Below, in pieces: positions 1 through 10,635 of a stretch of 64,000 bases of DNA (position 1 is its first letter; each line of letters starts with the position of its first letter). The position numbers and the translations under genes were made by a program. The notes beneath the pieces were generated by a model that worked only from the letters and a program-made list of their open reading frames with translations, searched no databases and was not told where the DNA came from. Source of the DNA: CAYLQA01 sp964385695 (lineage in GTDB: Bacteria > Desulfobacterota > Desulfobulbia > Desulfobulbales > Desulfurivibrionaceae). The DNA lies in the NCBI GenBank assembly GCA_964385695.1, contig CAYLQA010000003.1, positions 1 through 64,000 of the forward strand, given 5' to 3'.

Positions 1-86
1 TACGCGTTAAGATCGGTGCTGGCTGACTAAAAATAGCATTTTTCAGGGACGACTAAATAGCGGCTAGGAGAAAGTAAGAATATCCC

Positions 87-623
87 TTAGAAATGATATT
101 TGATTTCCAGGGCGTGCAGGTTGAGTCCTGGGTTTTCGTCTTCCAGTCCCGCATTTGACATATGCTGGTAGCGGTAGGCTATGCCGAAGTTGCAGTCAAA
201 CTTATAACCGAGGCCAATGTGGCTGGTAAAATGAACGTTGCCGCCGAGGTCTTCCACCTCATAAGTGTCTTTGCCAAGGTAGGTCGGTGATATTCCGGCA
301 AAGAAATTCCATTTTTCCTTACTTAAGACAAGTCCTGGTCCTATGGTGGCTACTAGCCCGTCTCCGCCGCTCGCACTCAGCACACCGGCGGAAAGGTTCA
401 GGCGGCTCTGCAACTCCCAATCATTGCCCATATCCCACTGCCATGGCAAGGCATGGCTTGAAAAGACTTCATACTGTTCAAAATGTTGATCTGCCTGTGA
501 GTCTGAAACACCGAGACGAACACCGGATTCTTCCAGTTTGAGCATCTCTGCCTGTGCGCTGGATGCGGCTAAGGCCATGGAGGCTATGAAAAATGCACTG
601 AGTTTTAATTCTCGAAAATTCAT
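87..623 (-). CDS. PagL-like lipid A deacylase family outer-membrane protein
   Basis: A 178-residue exported protein with a signal peptide ending near the Ala-Gln-Ala at residues 23-25 and a small beta-barrel pattern ending in aromatic-rich KYHF. The C-terminal block HMSNAGL at 154-160 followed by NPGLN matches the active-site region of PagL (PF09411), which removes the 3-O acyl chain from lipid A in the outer membrane. His154 and Ser156 match two of the three catalytic residues of Pseudomonas PagL (His126, Ser128). The position expected to hold the catalytic Glu, twelve residues after the Ser, is Asn168 here, so activity is uncertain. It is encoded alone, divergently from the pilin operon. 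The family call is good; the exact substrate is inferred. Confidence 0.75.
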   Translation of the reverse strand: MNFRELKLSAFFIASMALAASSAQAEMLKLEESGVRLGVSDSQADQHFEQYEVFSSHALPWQWDMGNDWELQSRLNLSAGVLSASGGDGLVATIGPGLVLSKEKWNFFAGISPTYLGKDTYEVEDLGGNVHFTSHIGLGYKFDCNFGIAYRYQHMSNAGLEDENPGLNLHALEIKYHF

Positions 624-990
624 GTAATTTTTCCTTTCCTGAAAACGTTAACAACTCTCCCCAAACATCATTCAGATTATCTTATGGTTTTTTAAGAAAA
701 AAAGCAAAGATCTCAGTGAAAAAATAGTCTTCCAACATATGGAAAATACAGAGAAACCCTACCCCTATTTTTCTGGAAAAAAAATGAAATTTGAGTATTT
801 TGCTCATATGCGATGATAGGATTGAGTTTGTATGTTTTTTTGTCGCAGAGGGGCAAGGGGGGGCATTTCTACTAATGTGTACACTACACGTGCACGGTCA
901 TTTTCAGTTGTAAATCCTTATCCCAATCGATTTTTCCAATAACTAGGCTGGACGATTTTTTTGAATCCAAAGAGATTTTAGGGGGGATGT
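624..990. other. Intergenic region between divergent pagL-like gene and pilin operon
   Basis: This 367-nt AT-rich stretch should carry the promoters of both divergent genes. I see A- and T-runs and a GTGTACAC-type short palindrome near 878-885, but no sigma-54 GG-N10-GC pair and no clear sigma-70 promoter that I would defend. No coding potential was found. Confidence 0.5.
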
Positions 991-1521
991 ATGCGTTTAT
1001 TTTCATTAGGTAATTTTATTTTACGTAGTGAAGGTTGCCAGAGTGGTTTTACCCTAGCGGAACTGCTTATTGCCGTGGCGATGATTGGAACTCTTTCCGC
1101 TATGGCTGTTCCAAGCCTTAAATCCATGGCAGAACGACAGGAGATTCACGGCCAGGCTCGCCAGATTGCCGCTAGTTTGCTATGGGCAAGGCTTGAGGCT
1201 GTGCGCAAGCGCGGCGTGGTTCGGCTTAGTTTTATAGATACGGGCGAAGATATGCCCGGCGGTGCTTATTCTATCTGGCTGGATGTTAATGATAACGGCG
1301 TTAAGGACGTTGCTGACGGAGATGTCGATCTCCGTCTTGTGCAAATATCGAACACAGTATCAGTTGATAATGCGAATGACTTACTTTTTAACTCTCTGGG
1401 AATGGGGAAAACCGGCAGCATTTTACTGAGTAACAGCTCCGGGCTGAAGAAGAAAGTTTCTGTTTCCAAGGCCGGCAACGTCAGTGTGAGCACCGTGACC
1501 GAATCCTGTGATGAGTCATAA
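991..1521 (+). CDS. GspH/FimT-family minor pilin
   Basis: A 176-residue type IV prepilin. The leader is 19 residues long and is followed by the processing site G19|FTLAELL with the conserved Glu at +5 (Glu24) and the hydrophobic N-terminal helix. The FimT/FimU (GspH) character comes from the ERQEIHGQARQIA region and the LxLVQ and FNSLGM motifs of the C-terminal domain. It would be cleaved and N-methylated by PilD and placed at the tip complex that primes pilus assembly. It is the first gene of an operon with pilW, pilV, pilX and pilY1, the usual minor-pilin order. A purine-rich GGGGGG lies 4-5 nt before the ATG. Confidence 0.88.
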   Translation: MRLFSLGNFILRSEGCQSGFTLAELLIAVAMIGTLSAMAVPSLKSMAERQEIHGQARQIAASLLWARLEAVRKRGVVRLSFIDTGEDMPGGAYSIWLDVNDNGVKDVADGDVDLRLVQISNTVSVDNANDLLFNSLGMGKTGSILLSNSSGLKKKVSVSKAGNVSVSTVTESCDES

Positions 1522-1535
1522 TTGCTGGCACGAAA

Positions 1536-2333
1536 ATGAAAAACGGCCACGAAAATTTATCTCAACGTTGCAAGCAATGCGCTTTTACCTTAGTTGAGTT
1601 GATGATAGTTATCCTTATTTCCTCCGTAGTTTTGGGAGCCATCTACAGTACTTTCCTTGCTCAACAAAAGGCCTATCTCTCCCAGGAAGCCGTGACTGAC
1701 GTTCAACAGAACATTCGGGCGGCGTTTAATGTTATCAGCAAGGAGATCCGCTTGGCTGGCTACAGCGATGATTTTATTAATTCGCCGGCGGGCACTGACT
1801 GCCTTACCAGCCCGGGTATCTGTGTTGGCTCGGATAACGACATTTTGGCATTTACCTACATCGACACGAGCAAATTGTCTGACAACGATGACAATGATAA
1901 AGATGGGGGCCAGGATGGGGCAGACGTGGGCAAAAGTGAGAAGTTGGTCCGGGTGCAGTACGATCTGTACGGGACGGACAGCCTCAGTCTGGGGCGCAGA
2001 ACACGGTGTGGTGATCAATTAGAGCCAGGATTAACAAATTTTGGTAGGGCCGAAGGTGTTGCCGTAAATATTGCCGGATTACGTTTCCGTTATCTTGTGT
2101 CGGATAGCAGCGCAGCTGATGGTTTTGGCCGGGTAGATGTTGTCACGACAGGGAATATGCGAAAAATTCGCGGAGTAGAGGTGACTATACTTGCTGGTGT
2201 TAGGAGCAAGAATGCCGGCCAGTGGAGCACAACAACTTTTTCTCCGCCAGGCGGCGGAACCTGGAGCCTGGAGGAGGGGATGGTGGGACGAATCTTTACC
2301 TCCAAAGTTATGTGCAGAAATTTGGGGATTTGA
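1536..2333 (+). CDS. pilW: PilW-like minor pilin
   Basis: A 265-residue prepilin. The processing site is CA16|FTLVELMIV, with Ala rather than the usual Gly at -1, a substitution that prepilin peptidases can tolerate. Glu21 is the +5 residue. After the transmembrane helix come the AYLSQEAVTDVQQNIRAA block and a cysteine-rich middle (CLTSPGICV) typical of PilW. It is probably part of the PilVWX-PilY1 tip complex that starts pilus assembly. It begins 14 nt after the stop of the previous minor pilin and ends directly before pilV, so it is co-transcribed. Confidence 0.85.
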   Translation: MKNGHENLSQRCKQCAFTLVELMIVILISSVVLGAIYSTFLAQQKAYLSQEAVTDVQQNIRAAFNVISKEIRLAGYSDDFINSPAGTDCLTSPGICVGSDNDILAFTYIDTSKLSDNDDNDKDGGQDGADVGKSEKLVRVQYDLYGTDSLSLGRRTRCGDQLEPGLTNFGRAEGVAVNIAGLRFRYLVSDSSAADGFGRVDVVTTGNMRKIRGVEVTILAGVRSKNAGQWSTTTFSPPGGGTWSLEEGMVGRIFTSKVMCRNLGI

Positions 2334-2347
2334 AAATGGGGGAAACA

Positions 2348-2722
2348 ATGAAGGAGCAGGGCTTTACTCTGGTTGAAATCCTGGTTGCCATGGTGGTTTT
2401 GTCAATCGGGCTTCTGAGCCTGGCCATCATGCCCATAACGGTTACGCAGGTAAACAGCAGAGTAATGCATATTACCGAATCTGCATACCAGGCTATGGAT
2501 CAGTTGGAGGCGATGGTGCAAAAGAATTTTTCAGATGATGATTTAGCCATTGGTCATCATGGCCCCATAGACCTCCAAAAGGGAAAAGCGAATTTTCAGC
2601 TTTCATGGCAAGTCACACAGAAAGATGCGCGTACAAAGCAGGTTGATGTCTTGCTCTCATGGGTGGAGAACGGTGTGAACAAAGAGTCAACGTTTCGTTA
2701 CCAGAAAATAGATTTTAGTTGA
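2348..2722 (+). CDS. pilV: PilV-like minor pilin
   Basis: A 124-residue prepilin starting MKEQG|FTLVEILVAMVVLSIG, a classic type III signal with processing after Gly5 and Glu at +5. The start at 2348 is preferred because GGGGGAA lies just upstream; an in-frame ATG at 2336 would give four more leader residues. The reading frame is open further upstream, but that part overlaps the coding end of pilW and lacks pilin features. The rest matches the PilV modification-type minor pilin (YQAMDQLEAMVQ). It overlaps or abuts the following PilX-like gene. Confidence 0.85.
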   Translation: MKEQGFTLVEILVAMVVLSIGLLSLAIMPITVTQVNSRVMHITESAYQAMDQLEAMVQKNFSDDDLAIGHHGPIDLQKGKANFQLSWQVTQKDARTKQVDVLLSWVENGVNKESTFRYQKIDFS

Positions 2723-2730
2723 GGTGCAGC

Positions 2731-3255
2731 ATGAAACTTTATCCATGTGCAAGCAATGAAAGCGGAGCCGTCCTTGTTACTTCGTTGCTTGTAATGTTGG
2801 TCCTGGTGGTGATGGGGACCGCAGCCTTGAATGTTTCAAACATTGAAATGCAGATTGCCGCCAATACCAGGCAAATGGTCAGGGAGTTTTACACGGCTGA
2901 ATCGGCTTGGCAAGAAGGGGTAAAGTGGCTGTCAAGTCTTTCAGGACCCCCGCTTAAAATAAACACCGGGACCGTACCCGTTTCAGAACAAGACAATGTA
3001 AAGAACTTTGGTAATAACGGAACTGATCCAAACGCAACGAACCTAAACCACTCGTGTAGCGCAAATACGGAAGACGGGACTCTATACGATATTCCATATT
3101 GGTTTAAGGTGGCCGAAAGGCACAATGAAACAACCAGAGGCGGCGACGGGAATAGCTGGGACTATTATTATGAAATTACCGGTACAGCCAATAATGGGCC
3201 GGAAGTGTTGACCGTGGTGAAGAGGATCTACAACAGCGAGGGATATAATAAGTAG
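2731..3255 (+). CDS. pilX: PilX-like minor pilin-associated protein
   Basis: A 174-residue protein with the PilX N-terminal pattern NESGAVLVTSLLVMLVLVVMGTAALN followed by IEMQIAANTRQM and EFYTAESA. These are the hallmarks of the PilX_N domain, where the membrane helix lacks the standard Gly-Phe cleavage motif. It belongs to the type IV pilus tip-priming complex. The ATG at 2731 has GAGGTG 4 nt upstream; a TTG at 2719 overlapping the pilV stop is the alternative. The downstream pilY1 gene begins 12 nt later. Confidence 0.83.
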   Translation: MKLYPCASNESGAVLVTSLLVMLVLVVMGTAALNVSNIEMQIAANTRQMVREFYTAESAWQEGVKWLSSLSGPPLKINTGTVPVSEQDNVKNFGNNGTDPNATNLNHSCSANTEDGTLYDIPYWFKVAERHNETTRGGDGNSWDYYYEITGTANNGPEVLTVVKRIYNSEGYNK

Positions 3256-3267
3256 AGGGAGGAGGTT

Positions 3268-6200
3268 GTGAAGCGAGGGGGAAGGAGAGTTATTCTAAAA
3301 TGGAGCATGATTTATTGTGCCGTTATGCTACATGCTTTTGGGGGGATTGTTGGCAACAATATTGCCTTGGCGGATTCATTCCAACAAGAGATTACCGCAG
3401 GTGGCAACGATGCATATGAGTTGATATCGGACGCTGTCTGTTCAGATTGGTCCTGGAACAGCAGAACAGTGGCAAACGCCGGAGAAATGACCCTTGACAG
3501 TTCTCCGTTGTATTTTGGGTATGTCGATTATGGATGCGGCTGGTTGGAATGGGGGGGGTGGGGAGAGACTCTGGTAGGACTTCGTTTTGAGAATGTGTCT
3601 ATTCCGCAGGGCGCGCGGGTTGTCGATGCGCACCTGCAGTTTGGCCCTACCCAGTATACCGCTTCTTCAGAGGGGACCTGCCGCCTAGCTATTGTGGGGG
3701 AAGACATTGACAATGCACCTGTTTTTACGGGGGAATCCGGCCACCTGTCCAGCCGGCGTAACGCTAACTCCACTTCGGAAATCGTATCATGGAAAAAAGA
3801 TGGCTCCTGGTGGAATAGCAATATTGAAAGCGAAAAGGTTACCTCAATCGTTCAGGAGATTATTCGTCGCGATAAGTGGAGTTCCGGCAACTCCCTGGCC
3901 TTTTTTTTGAGTGGAAATTGCGCGCGCGAGGTGCAGGCCAGTGAGTATGATGATTGGAGAATGGCGGATGGGCCACCCACCCTCCATATCACATACCAAG
4001 ACACAGCTCAATCGGTTCTGGAAGTGGAACCCTCATATGTTGGCGTTTCCGGCTATGTCGGGGTGAATCCGGCCACCCGGACTACTGTTGTCAAAAATGG
4101 GGGAGGCGGAACATTGGATTTCAATGTTTCCGACAACCAAGATTGGCTGTCTGCGAGCCCAGTAAGCGGTTCACTGAGCGAGGGGCAGCAGGAGACCATA
4201 GCGCTCTCCTTCAACGTTTCAAGCCTTGGAGAGGGGACTCACGAGGCTATCGTTACGGTGAGCGATCCTGATGCCAAGGGCAGCCCGCAGCAGATAACCG
4301 TCAGTCTCACCCTTGAGGCGGTGCCCGAATCTTCCTCCTGCGGTGATGTCCCTCTCTATACGGAAAATGTTGTCAATCCGGCAGTCATGCTGCTGCTGGA
4401 TGCTTCGGGCAGCATGGGCTGGAACATCAACTATATCCCGGATAAAGAAAATGCCAGAACCCCAAACCTTCGTGCTTTGCTCCAGGGGATAATAGATCGA
4501 GGCGGCTGGGAATCCGGCAACTCGGTGGCCTTTGTTTTTAAAGGGCAGACTTTAGCAGTCGGTGAGATAAGTGATTCCGACCCAAAGGTACGTGGTGCCT
4601 ACAGTTATGAGGGGGCAAGTTCTGACTCTGAGCTCTACCCGACTTTGGAGATTGTCTATCAACTCGCAGGAAGTGAAACAGATATCCAAATCTCAATTGA
4701 CATCGGCGGCGACGATGTTGTTGAAAATAGTGAAAACGTTGTTGATGCCGATGGAAACTTTCTTAAACTGGGGGCGAATACAGTAACCGGCCTCCGTTTT
4801 AATAAGGTTGCTATTCCAAAAGGGGCTAGCATAACCAGTGCTTATATCCAGTTTATTCCCATCCATTCCAGCCCAGAGAATGCCTCGGATGTGACGGTAA
4901 CAGTTTTTGCCCAGGCAACGGATTCCGCCCCAGCCTTTGACGAGAATGATAACGGCAATATTTCACACCGAATTCCACCGGCACCGGCTCCATCAATTTC
5001 CTGGAATCTCAAAGGGTGGAAGACTGAGACCAATGAAGAACGGATGGTTGTTGCCAAGGCAGTACTCAAGGAGTTGATTCAAGACCGCACTATCGCATGG
5101 GGTTTTGCCTCTTGGGAAGATGATTATAGCGATGATGATTACACCCACTTTCATACAGGCTGCGGCTTTAATGATAATGACCATTACGACACCCTTATCT
5201 CCGAGATAGAGAGTGTGACTGATGGTTCAGGTACACCGCTCCAGCCGTCAATGGAAGCGGCCCAGGATTATTTTGCCGGAGACCGGAAAGATGAGAATGA
5301 GGATACCTATACGGACTTGGATTGCCAGCCGAAAATAGCCATCTTCATTACTGACGGGCTTGGCAACACGGGTACGACCTTGGAGGGAGTCAAGCAGGAG
5401 GCCCGAGATCTTGCTACTGAGGGGATTTCCACAGTTGTTGTCGGGTTCGGCATCGATGATGCGAAACAGATCCAGGAGATCGCCAAGATTGCCAATGAAA
5501 AAGGCGAGGAGAGTGATGATGACAGTATCTTCGCCCTACACAAAGAGGATAGCCACGGCAACGGCCTGCCCTATCTTGCGGAGAATAAATGGCAGTTGCG
5601 TAAAGCGCTTGAAGATATCCTGACAAATGTGAAAACCCAGATTTTTTACGGCTCAACGCCCAACCCTACCACAACGGGCAATAATCAGGGTGTCATTGTG
5701 ACTGCCCAGTTTTCCGCTGACAATTGGGTCGGAGATTTGGTTGCCAACTCCTATGATTCGGTCAGCAAGGTCATTGGGGATGAGCTCTGGAGAGCAAGCA
5801 ACAGGATGCCTGTCTATATCAACGCCTACACGGTTTTTAGTCGCACCAACTTCGATGACACCGTTGAATTTTATGTGGATGAATATACCGATGAAACCTT
5901 GAATAATGATAGGTATCTCTGTAAGCCGCTTGGTGATATCATCAATTCTAGTCCCCTTATAATTGGTTCTCCCTCATATTTTTATTCCTTTGGCTCGTAT
6001 TCCCAATTTCGGGCAGAAAAGCGTGCCCGTGACTCTATGGTCTTTGTGGGTTCCAATGACGGTGCTCTCCATGCATTCCGTTTGGAGAATGAGGTCCGGG
6101 ATGATGGCACTGTGATCAATAATGCAGGAGAAGAGCTCTGGCGGTTTTATCCTAGAAGCACATTTTTAAAACTTGATGGCGCGGAAAATGATGAAAGTAG

Positions 6201-7620
6201 GGACATGTGTTCACTGCGCTGGTGTCATGAGTATAGCGTAGACGGCTCCCCTGTTGCCGCTGATGTCTATGACAGTATTGACAAAAAATGGAAGACTGTG
6301 TTGGTCAGCGGTTTGCGCCGGGGGGGAGACTCCTACTTTGCTTTGGATGTCACTTGGGGAAAATCTTTTTTTGACGCTGAGACTGAAAAACAGTCAGCCT
6401 ATATGTGGGAGTTTTCCGACAGGGAACTCGGACAGACTTGGGCCAAAGTAGAGATTTACCGGGTCGGCGTTGCAGGTGAAGACAGTGCTTTAGCAGGCAC
6501 CGTGGAGGCAGATGATGTTACTGAGTGGGGTGTATTTTTCGGCTCCGGGTATGCCATGAACAATGCCGCCCAGGCAAGCAAAGAGGCCTATCTTTACGGC
6601 ATTGCCATGGAGGACGCCTCCTACTTGTGGCAAGACAGCGACGGCAGCATTCTTCCCCGCTTAAAGGTTTCGGCAGAATCACGGGCTAACAACGCTCTTT
6701 CCGGCGTACTGCTCGCAGAGATGGATGATAACTACATGCGTGACAGGCTCTATGCAGGTGATCTGTATGGAACTCTCTACCGGGTTGATGACATTGAAAA
6801 AGGAGCTCGGCCGGAGGTCAGCACCTTATTGGATTTCGACAGGAATTATGGAGGAGGGGCGCGCAGTCATGAGACACCCATCAGAGCAAAGCCATCGTAC
6901 GCCTACCATGGAAAAAATGAGATATGGGTCCATTTCGGCACCGGCCGTTACGAGCTTCAGGCAGACAAACTTACCGACTACCGGCAGTATTTTTTCGGAT
7001 TAAAAGATGATTTGACAAAGCCGCGATATACCATGAGTTCCTCTGCTGCCGAGACTGAGGGGTACACGCGGCCCTATCTCTTTGAGACGGCCGAGTCCGC
7101 TGTTGCAGTGAAAGATGCAGACGGAAACACGGTGGAGCTGAAGCGGGTCCAATACATAAAGCCGACAGACGGAGAGGTGCAACCCGACACTGGAAACTAC
7201 TCTTGGGCAGTAAAGATGATGAACCAATCCGCTGCTGGTGCTGCGGAGCGGATTATCAGCAAGCCCCTGGTGGTAGCAGGGCTTGCCATATTCACCACTT
7301 TTACCCCATCGTCTAATGTCTGCGAAGGCTCAGGAGAAGCATGGATTTACGCTCTGGATTATAAAACAGGGAAGCCTCCAAAAGGGTATGTGGTCTTTGA
7401 TGTCAATGGTGATGGAAAGTTTGATGATAACGACAAAATCCGGGATGGTGAGACTCTCATTTCCGTTGCAGGTATTTTCCTTGGTGATGATATGGTGTCG
7501 TCCCCTGTTTTGCATGGAAGGGATGTTTTTATCGGGGGGAAAAAGGGGGGGACTAAGCGGATAAACCTAAATTTAATAGGATTAAGGCCATCACTGCGTA
7601 GCTGGTGGGAGAACAAGTAG
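3268..7620 (+). CDS. pilY1: PilY1-like pilus tip adhesin with split von Willebrand A domain
   Basis: A 1450-residue exported protein. The signal peptide ends near ALA at 34-36. Residues ~75-250 form a DNRLRE-like beta domain and ~250-350 an Ig-like/BACON-like domain. A von Willebrand A domain starts with the MIDAS motif DASGS (378-382) and resumes near residue 584, with ITDG at 694-697. The C-terminal half (from ~895, INSSPLIIGSP) is the PilY1 beta-propeller, with a calcium-loop motif DVNGDGKFDDND at 1378-1389. PilY1 sits at the pilus tip, promotes extension and acts in adhesion and surface sensing. The GTG start has GGAGG just upstream. The ~195-residue insertion inside the vWA domain is odd and resembles the N-terminal DNRLRE-like domain. 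Confidence 0.9.
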   Translation: MKRGGRRVILKWSMIYCAVMLHAFGGIVGNNIALADSFQQEITAGGNDAYELISDAVCSDWSWNSRTVANAGEMTLDSSPLYFGYVDYGCGWLEWGGWGETLVGLRFENVSIPQGARVVDAHLQFGPTQYTASSEGTCRLAIVGEDIDNAPVFTGESGHLSSRRNANSTSEIVSWKKDGSWWNSNIESEKVTSIVQEIIRRDKWSSGNSLAFFLSGNCAREVQASEYDDWRMADGPPTLHITYQDTAQSVLEVEPSYVGVSGYVGVNPATRTTVVKNGGGGTLDFNVSDNQDWLSASPVSGSLSEGQQETIALSFNVSSLGEGTHEAIVTVSDPDAKGSPQQITVSLTLEAVPESSSCGDVPLYTENVVNPAVMLLLDASGSMGWNINYIPDKENARTPNLRALLQGIIDRGGWESGNSVAFVFKGQTLAVGEISDSDPKVRGAYSYEGASSDSELYPTLEIVYQLAGSETDIQISIDIGGDDVVENSENVVDADGNFLKLGANTVTGLRFNKVAIPKGASITSAYIQFIPIHSSPENASDVTVTVFAQATDSAPAFDENDNGNISHRIPPAPAPSISWNLKGWKTETNEERMVVAKAVLKELIQDRTIAWGFASWEDDYSDDDYTHFHTGCGFNDNDHYDTLISEIESVTDGSGTPLQPSMEAAQDYFAGDRKDENEDTYTDLDCQPKIAIFITDGLGNTGTTLEGVKQEARDLATEGISTVVVGFGIDDAKQIQEIAKIANEKGEESDDDSIFALHKEDSHGNGLPYLAENKWQLRKALEDILTNVKTQIFYGSTPNPTTTGNNQGVIVTAQFSADNWVGDLVANSYDSVSKVIGDELWRASNRMPVYINAYTVFSRTNFDDTVEFYVDEYTDETLNNDRYLCKPLGDIINSSPLIIGSPSYFYSFGSYSQFRAEKRARDSMVFVGSNDGALHAFRLENEVRDDGTVINNAGEELWRFYPRSTFLKLDGAENDESRDMCSLRWCHEYSVDGSPVAADVYDSIDKKWKTVLVSGLRRGGDSYFALDVTWGKSFFDAETEKQSAYMWEFSDRELGQTWAKVEIYRVGVAGEDSALAGTVEADDVTEWGVFFGSGYAMNNAAQASKEAYLYGIAMEDASYLWQDSDGSILPRLKVSAESRANNALSGVLLAEMDDNYMRDRLYAGDLYGTLYRVDDIEKGARPEVSTLLDFDRNYGGGARSHETPIRAKPSYAYHGKNEIWVHFGTGRYELQADKLTDYRQYFFGLKDDLTKPRYTMSSSAAETEGYTRPYLFETAESAVAVKDADGNTVELKRVQYIKPTDGEVQPDTGNYSWAVKMMNQSAAGAAERIISKPLVVAGLAIFTTFTPSSNVCEGSGEAWIYALDYKTGKPPKGYVVFDVNGDGKFDDNDKIRDGETLISVAGIFLGDDMVSSPVLHGRDVFIGGKKGGTKRINLNLIGLRPSLRSWWENK

Positions 7621-7633
7621 GGAAGATGGAGTT

Positions 7634-8002
7634 ATGAAGAAGACAATTTATCAGTTCCTGATAGGGATATGCTTATTGGCTAGTGGCGGAGTTTACCCTG
7701 CTTTAGGCCATGCCGCCACTCCTTCCAAAGGCTCAATAATAGTTGGCCAGGTGCATGAGATAACCCGTAATAGAATGATCGTTCAGGTTGGTAATACCAG
7801 TTTTACCCTAGGAGAAGTTTATCAGGACGAGGGGGATGGCGAGGTAAAGGTTGATAGGTTTGCCCTGCGGTCAAAACTGTGGGTTGAGGTGTATGTAGGG
7901 TATGCCGGGGGGCACTATCCAAAGGCTGAAAAGATGGTGATTTTGTTGGGGCAACGGTTGGCCGATGCTTTAGGGGCCATGGAGGGCGCTTCCGAAAGGT
8001 AG
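7634..8002 (+). CDS. Small exported protein of pilin operon
   Basis: A 122-residue protein with a signal peptide (IYQFLIGICLLASGG, cleavage near GHA|A at 26-28). The mature part has the pattern IIVGQVHEITRNRMIVQVGNTSFTLG, a small beta-strand-rich domain like an OB-fold or YdeI-like periplasmic domain. I do not recognise a named family. It starts 13 nt after pilY1, so it is most likely translated with the minor pilins and may help pilus tip assembly; that role is inferred from position only. Confidence 0.7.
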   Translation: MKKTIYQFLIGICLLASGGVYPALGHAATPSKGSIIVGQVHEITRNRMIVQVGNTSFTLGEVYQDEGDGEVKVDRFALRSKLWVEVYVGYAGGHYPKAEKMVILLGQRLADALGAMEGASER

Positions 8003-8004
8003 CA

Positions 8005-8304
8005 GTGGTTGTGCGGAATATGTTTTGGCTGGTCATAGGGTTTGCCCTGAGCACTCTTTGGATGCTTCCTTATAGCAAGGGAAAGAGTATAGCCATGGAC
8101 AAAGTAAATGTTCTGCAGTCTGCTGAGGTCCTAGAAAATACATCTATGGGGAACAAGCAGGAGGATATGGCTTATATTGCCGGGATGACTCCTGAGGCTG
8201 AACAGAAAAACGCCAAGGATGAAGACGCTCGTCAACGTGGCGGCATTATTGAGAGGCCTGTGGAGAATTTTTTTGGGGGGATAGGTGAGATTGTATTTGA
8301 GTAA
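8005..8304 (+). CDS. Small membrane-anchored hypothetical protein
   Basis: A 99-residue protein with one N-terminal hydrophobic helix (NMFWLVIGFALSTLWMLPY) and a charged, mostly polar C-terminal part rich in Glu, Lys and Asp. It begins two nt after the previous stop. Starts are possible at GTG 8005, GTG 8011 or ATG 8020. It is the last gene of the pilin operon, before a strong terminator. No family recognised. Confidence 0.55.
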   Translation: MVVRNMFWLVIGFALSTLWMLPYSKGKSIAMDKVNVLQSAEVLENTSMGNKQEDMAYIAGMTPEAEQKNAKDEDARQRGGIIERPVENFFGGIGEIVFE

Positions 8305-8330
8305 AATTAACTGCCTAAGAGTATGTAATA

Positions 8331-8364
8331 AAAAAGGAGCCGGGAAAAAACCCGGCTCCTTTTT
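8331..8364. terminator. Bidirectional intrinsic terminator
   Basis: A perfect 14-bp stem (8331-8344 with 8351-8364) around an A6 loop; the core is GGAGCCGGG/CCCGGCTCC with A-tract and T-tract on the two sides. It lies between the convergent pilin operon and acsA, so it can end both transcripts. Confidence 0.92.
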
Positions 8365-8393
8365 TTTGTTCAGCTATGTAGCCTTGGCAGTTC

Positions 8394-10385
<1,992 letters not shown>

Positions 10386-10412
10386 ATGTCCTCCCCATAT
10401 GCTTTGAGAAAA

Positions 10413-10455
10413 TAGGAATATATACCTAGCAAAAAAAATTAGGAATATATACCTA
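10413..10455. promoter_or_regulatory. Doubled operator-like repeat upstream of acsA
   Basis: TAGGAATATATACCTA occurs at 10413-10428 and again, identically, at 10440-10455, 27 bp apart. Each copy is an imperfect palindrome with TAGG/CCTA ends. The pair lies 28-70 nt upstream of the acsA start. It could be a pair of sites for a dimeric regulator; on the minus strand each copy also contains a TATATT that could serve as a -10 element. Confidence 0.55.
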
Positions 10456-10635
10456 TTGCTGCCGGTTCTTGCCATGTTTTTTTGACAATATATTTTTTTA
10501 CGTCTGCGGCTCGTTTCAGGTCAAGTAAAAAAAGAGGCCCAAAATCGGCACGATAGTCATATCCTATCAAAATGATTAAGGAAGCCGGTTTTTCATTTTC
10601 CTGCTTTGCCAATGGGGCCATGGTATAGTGTGCCG

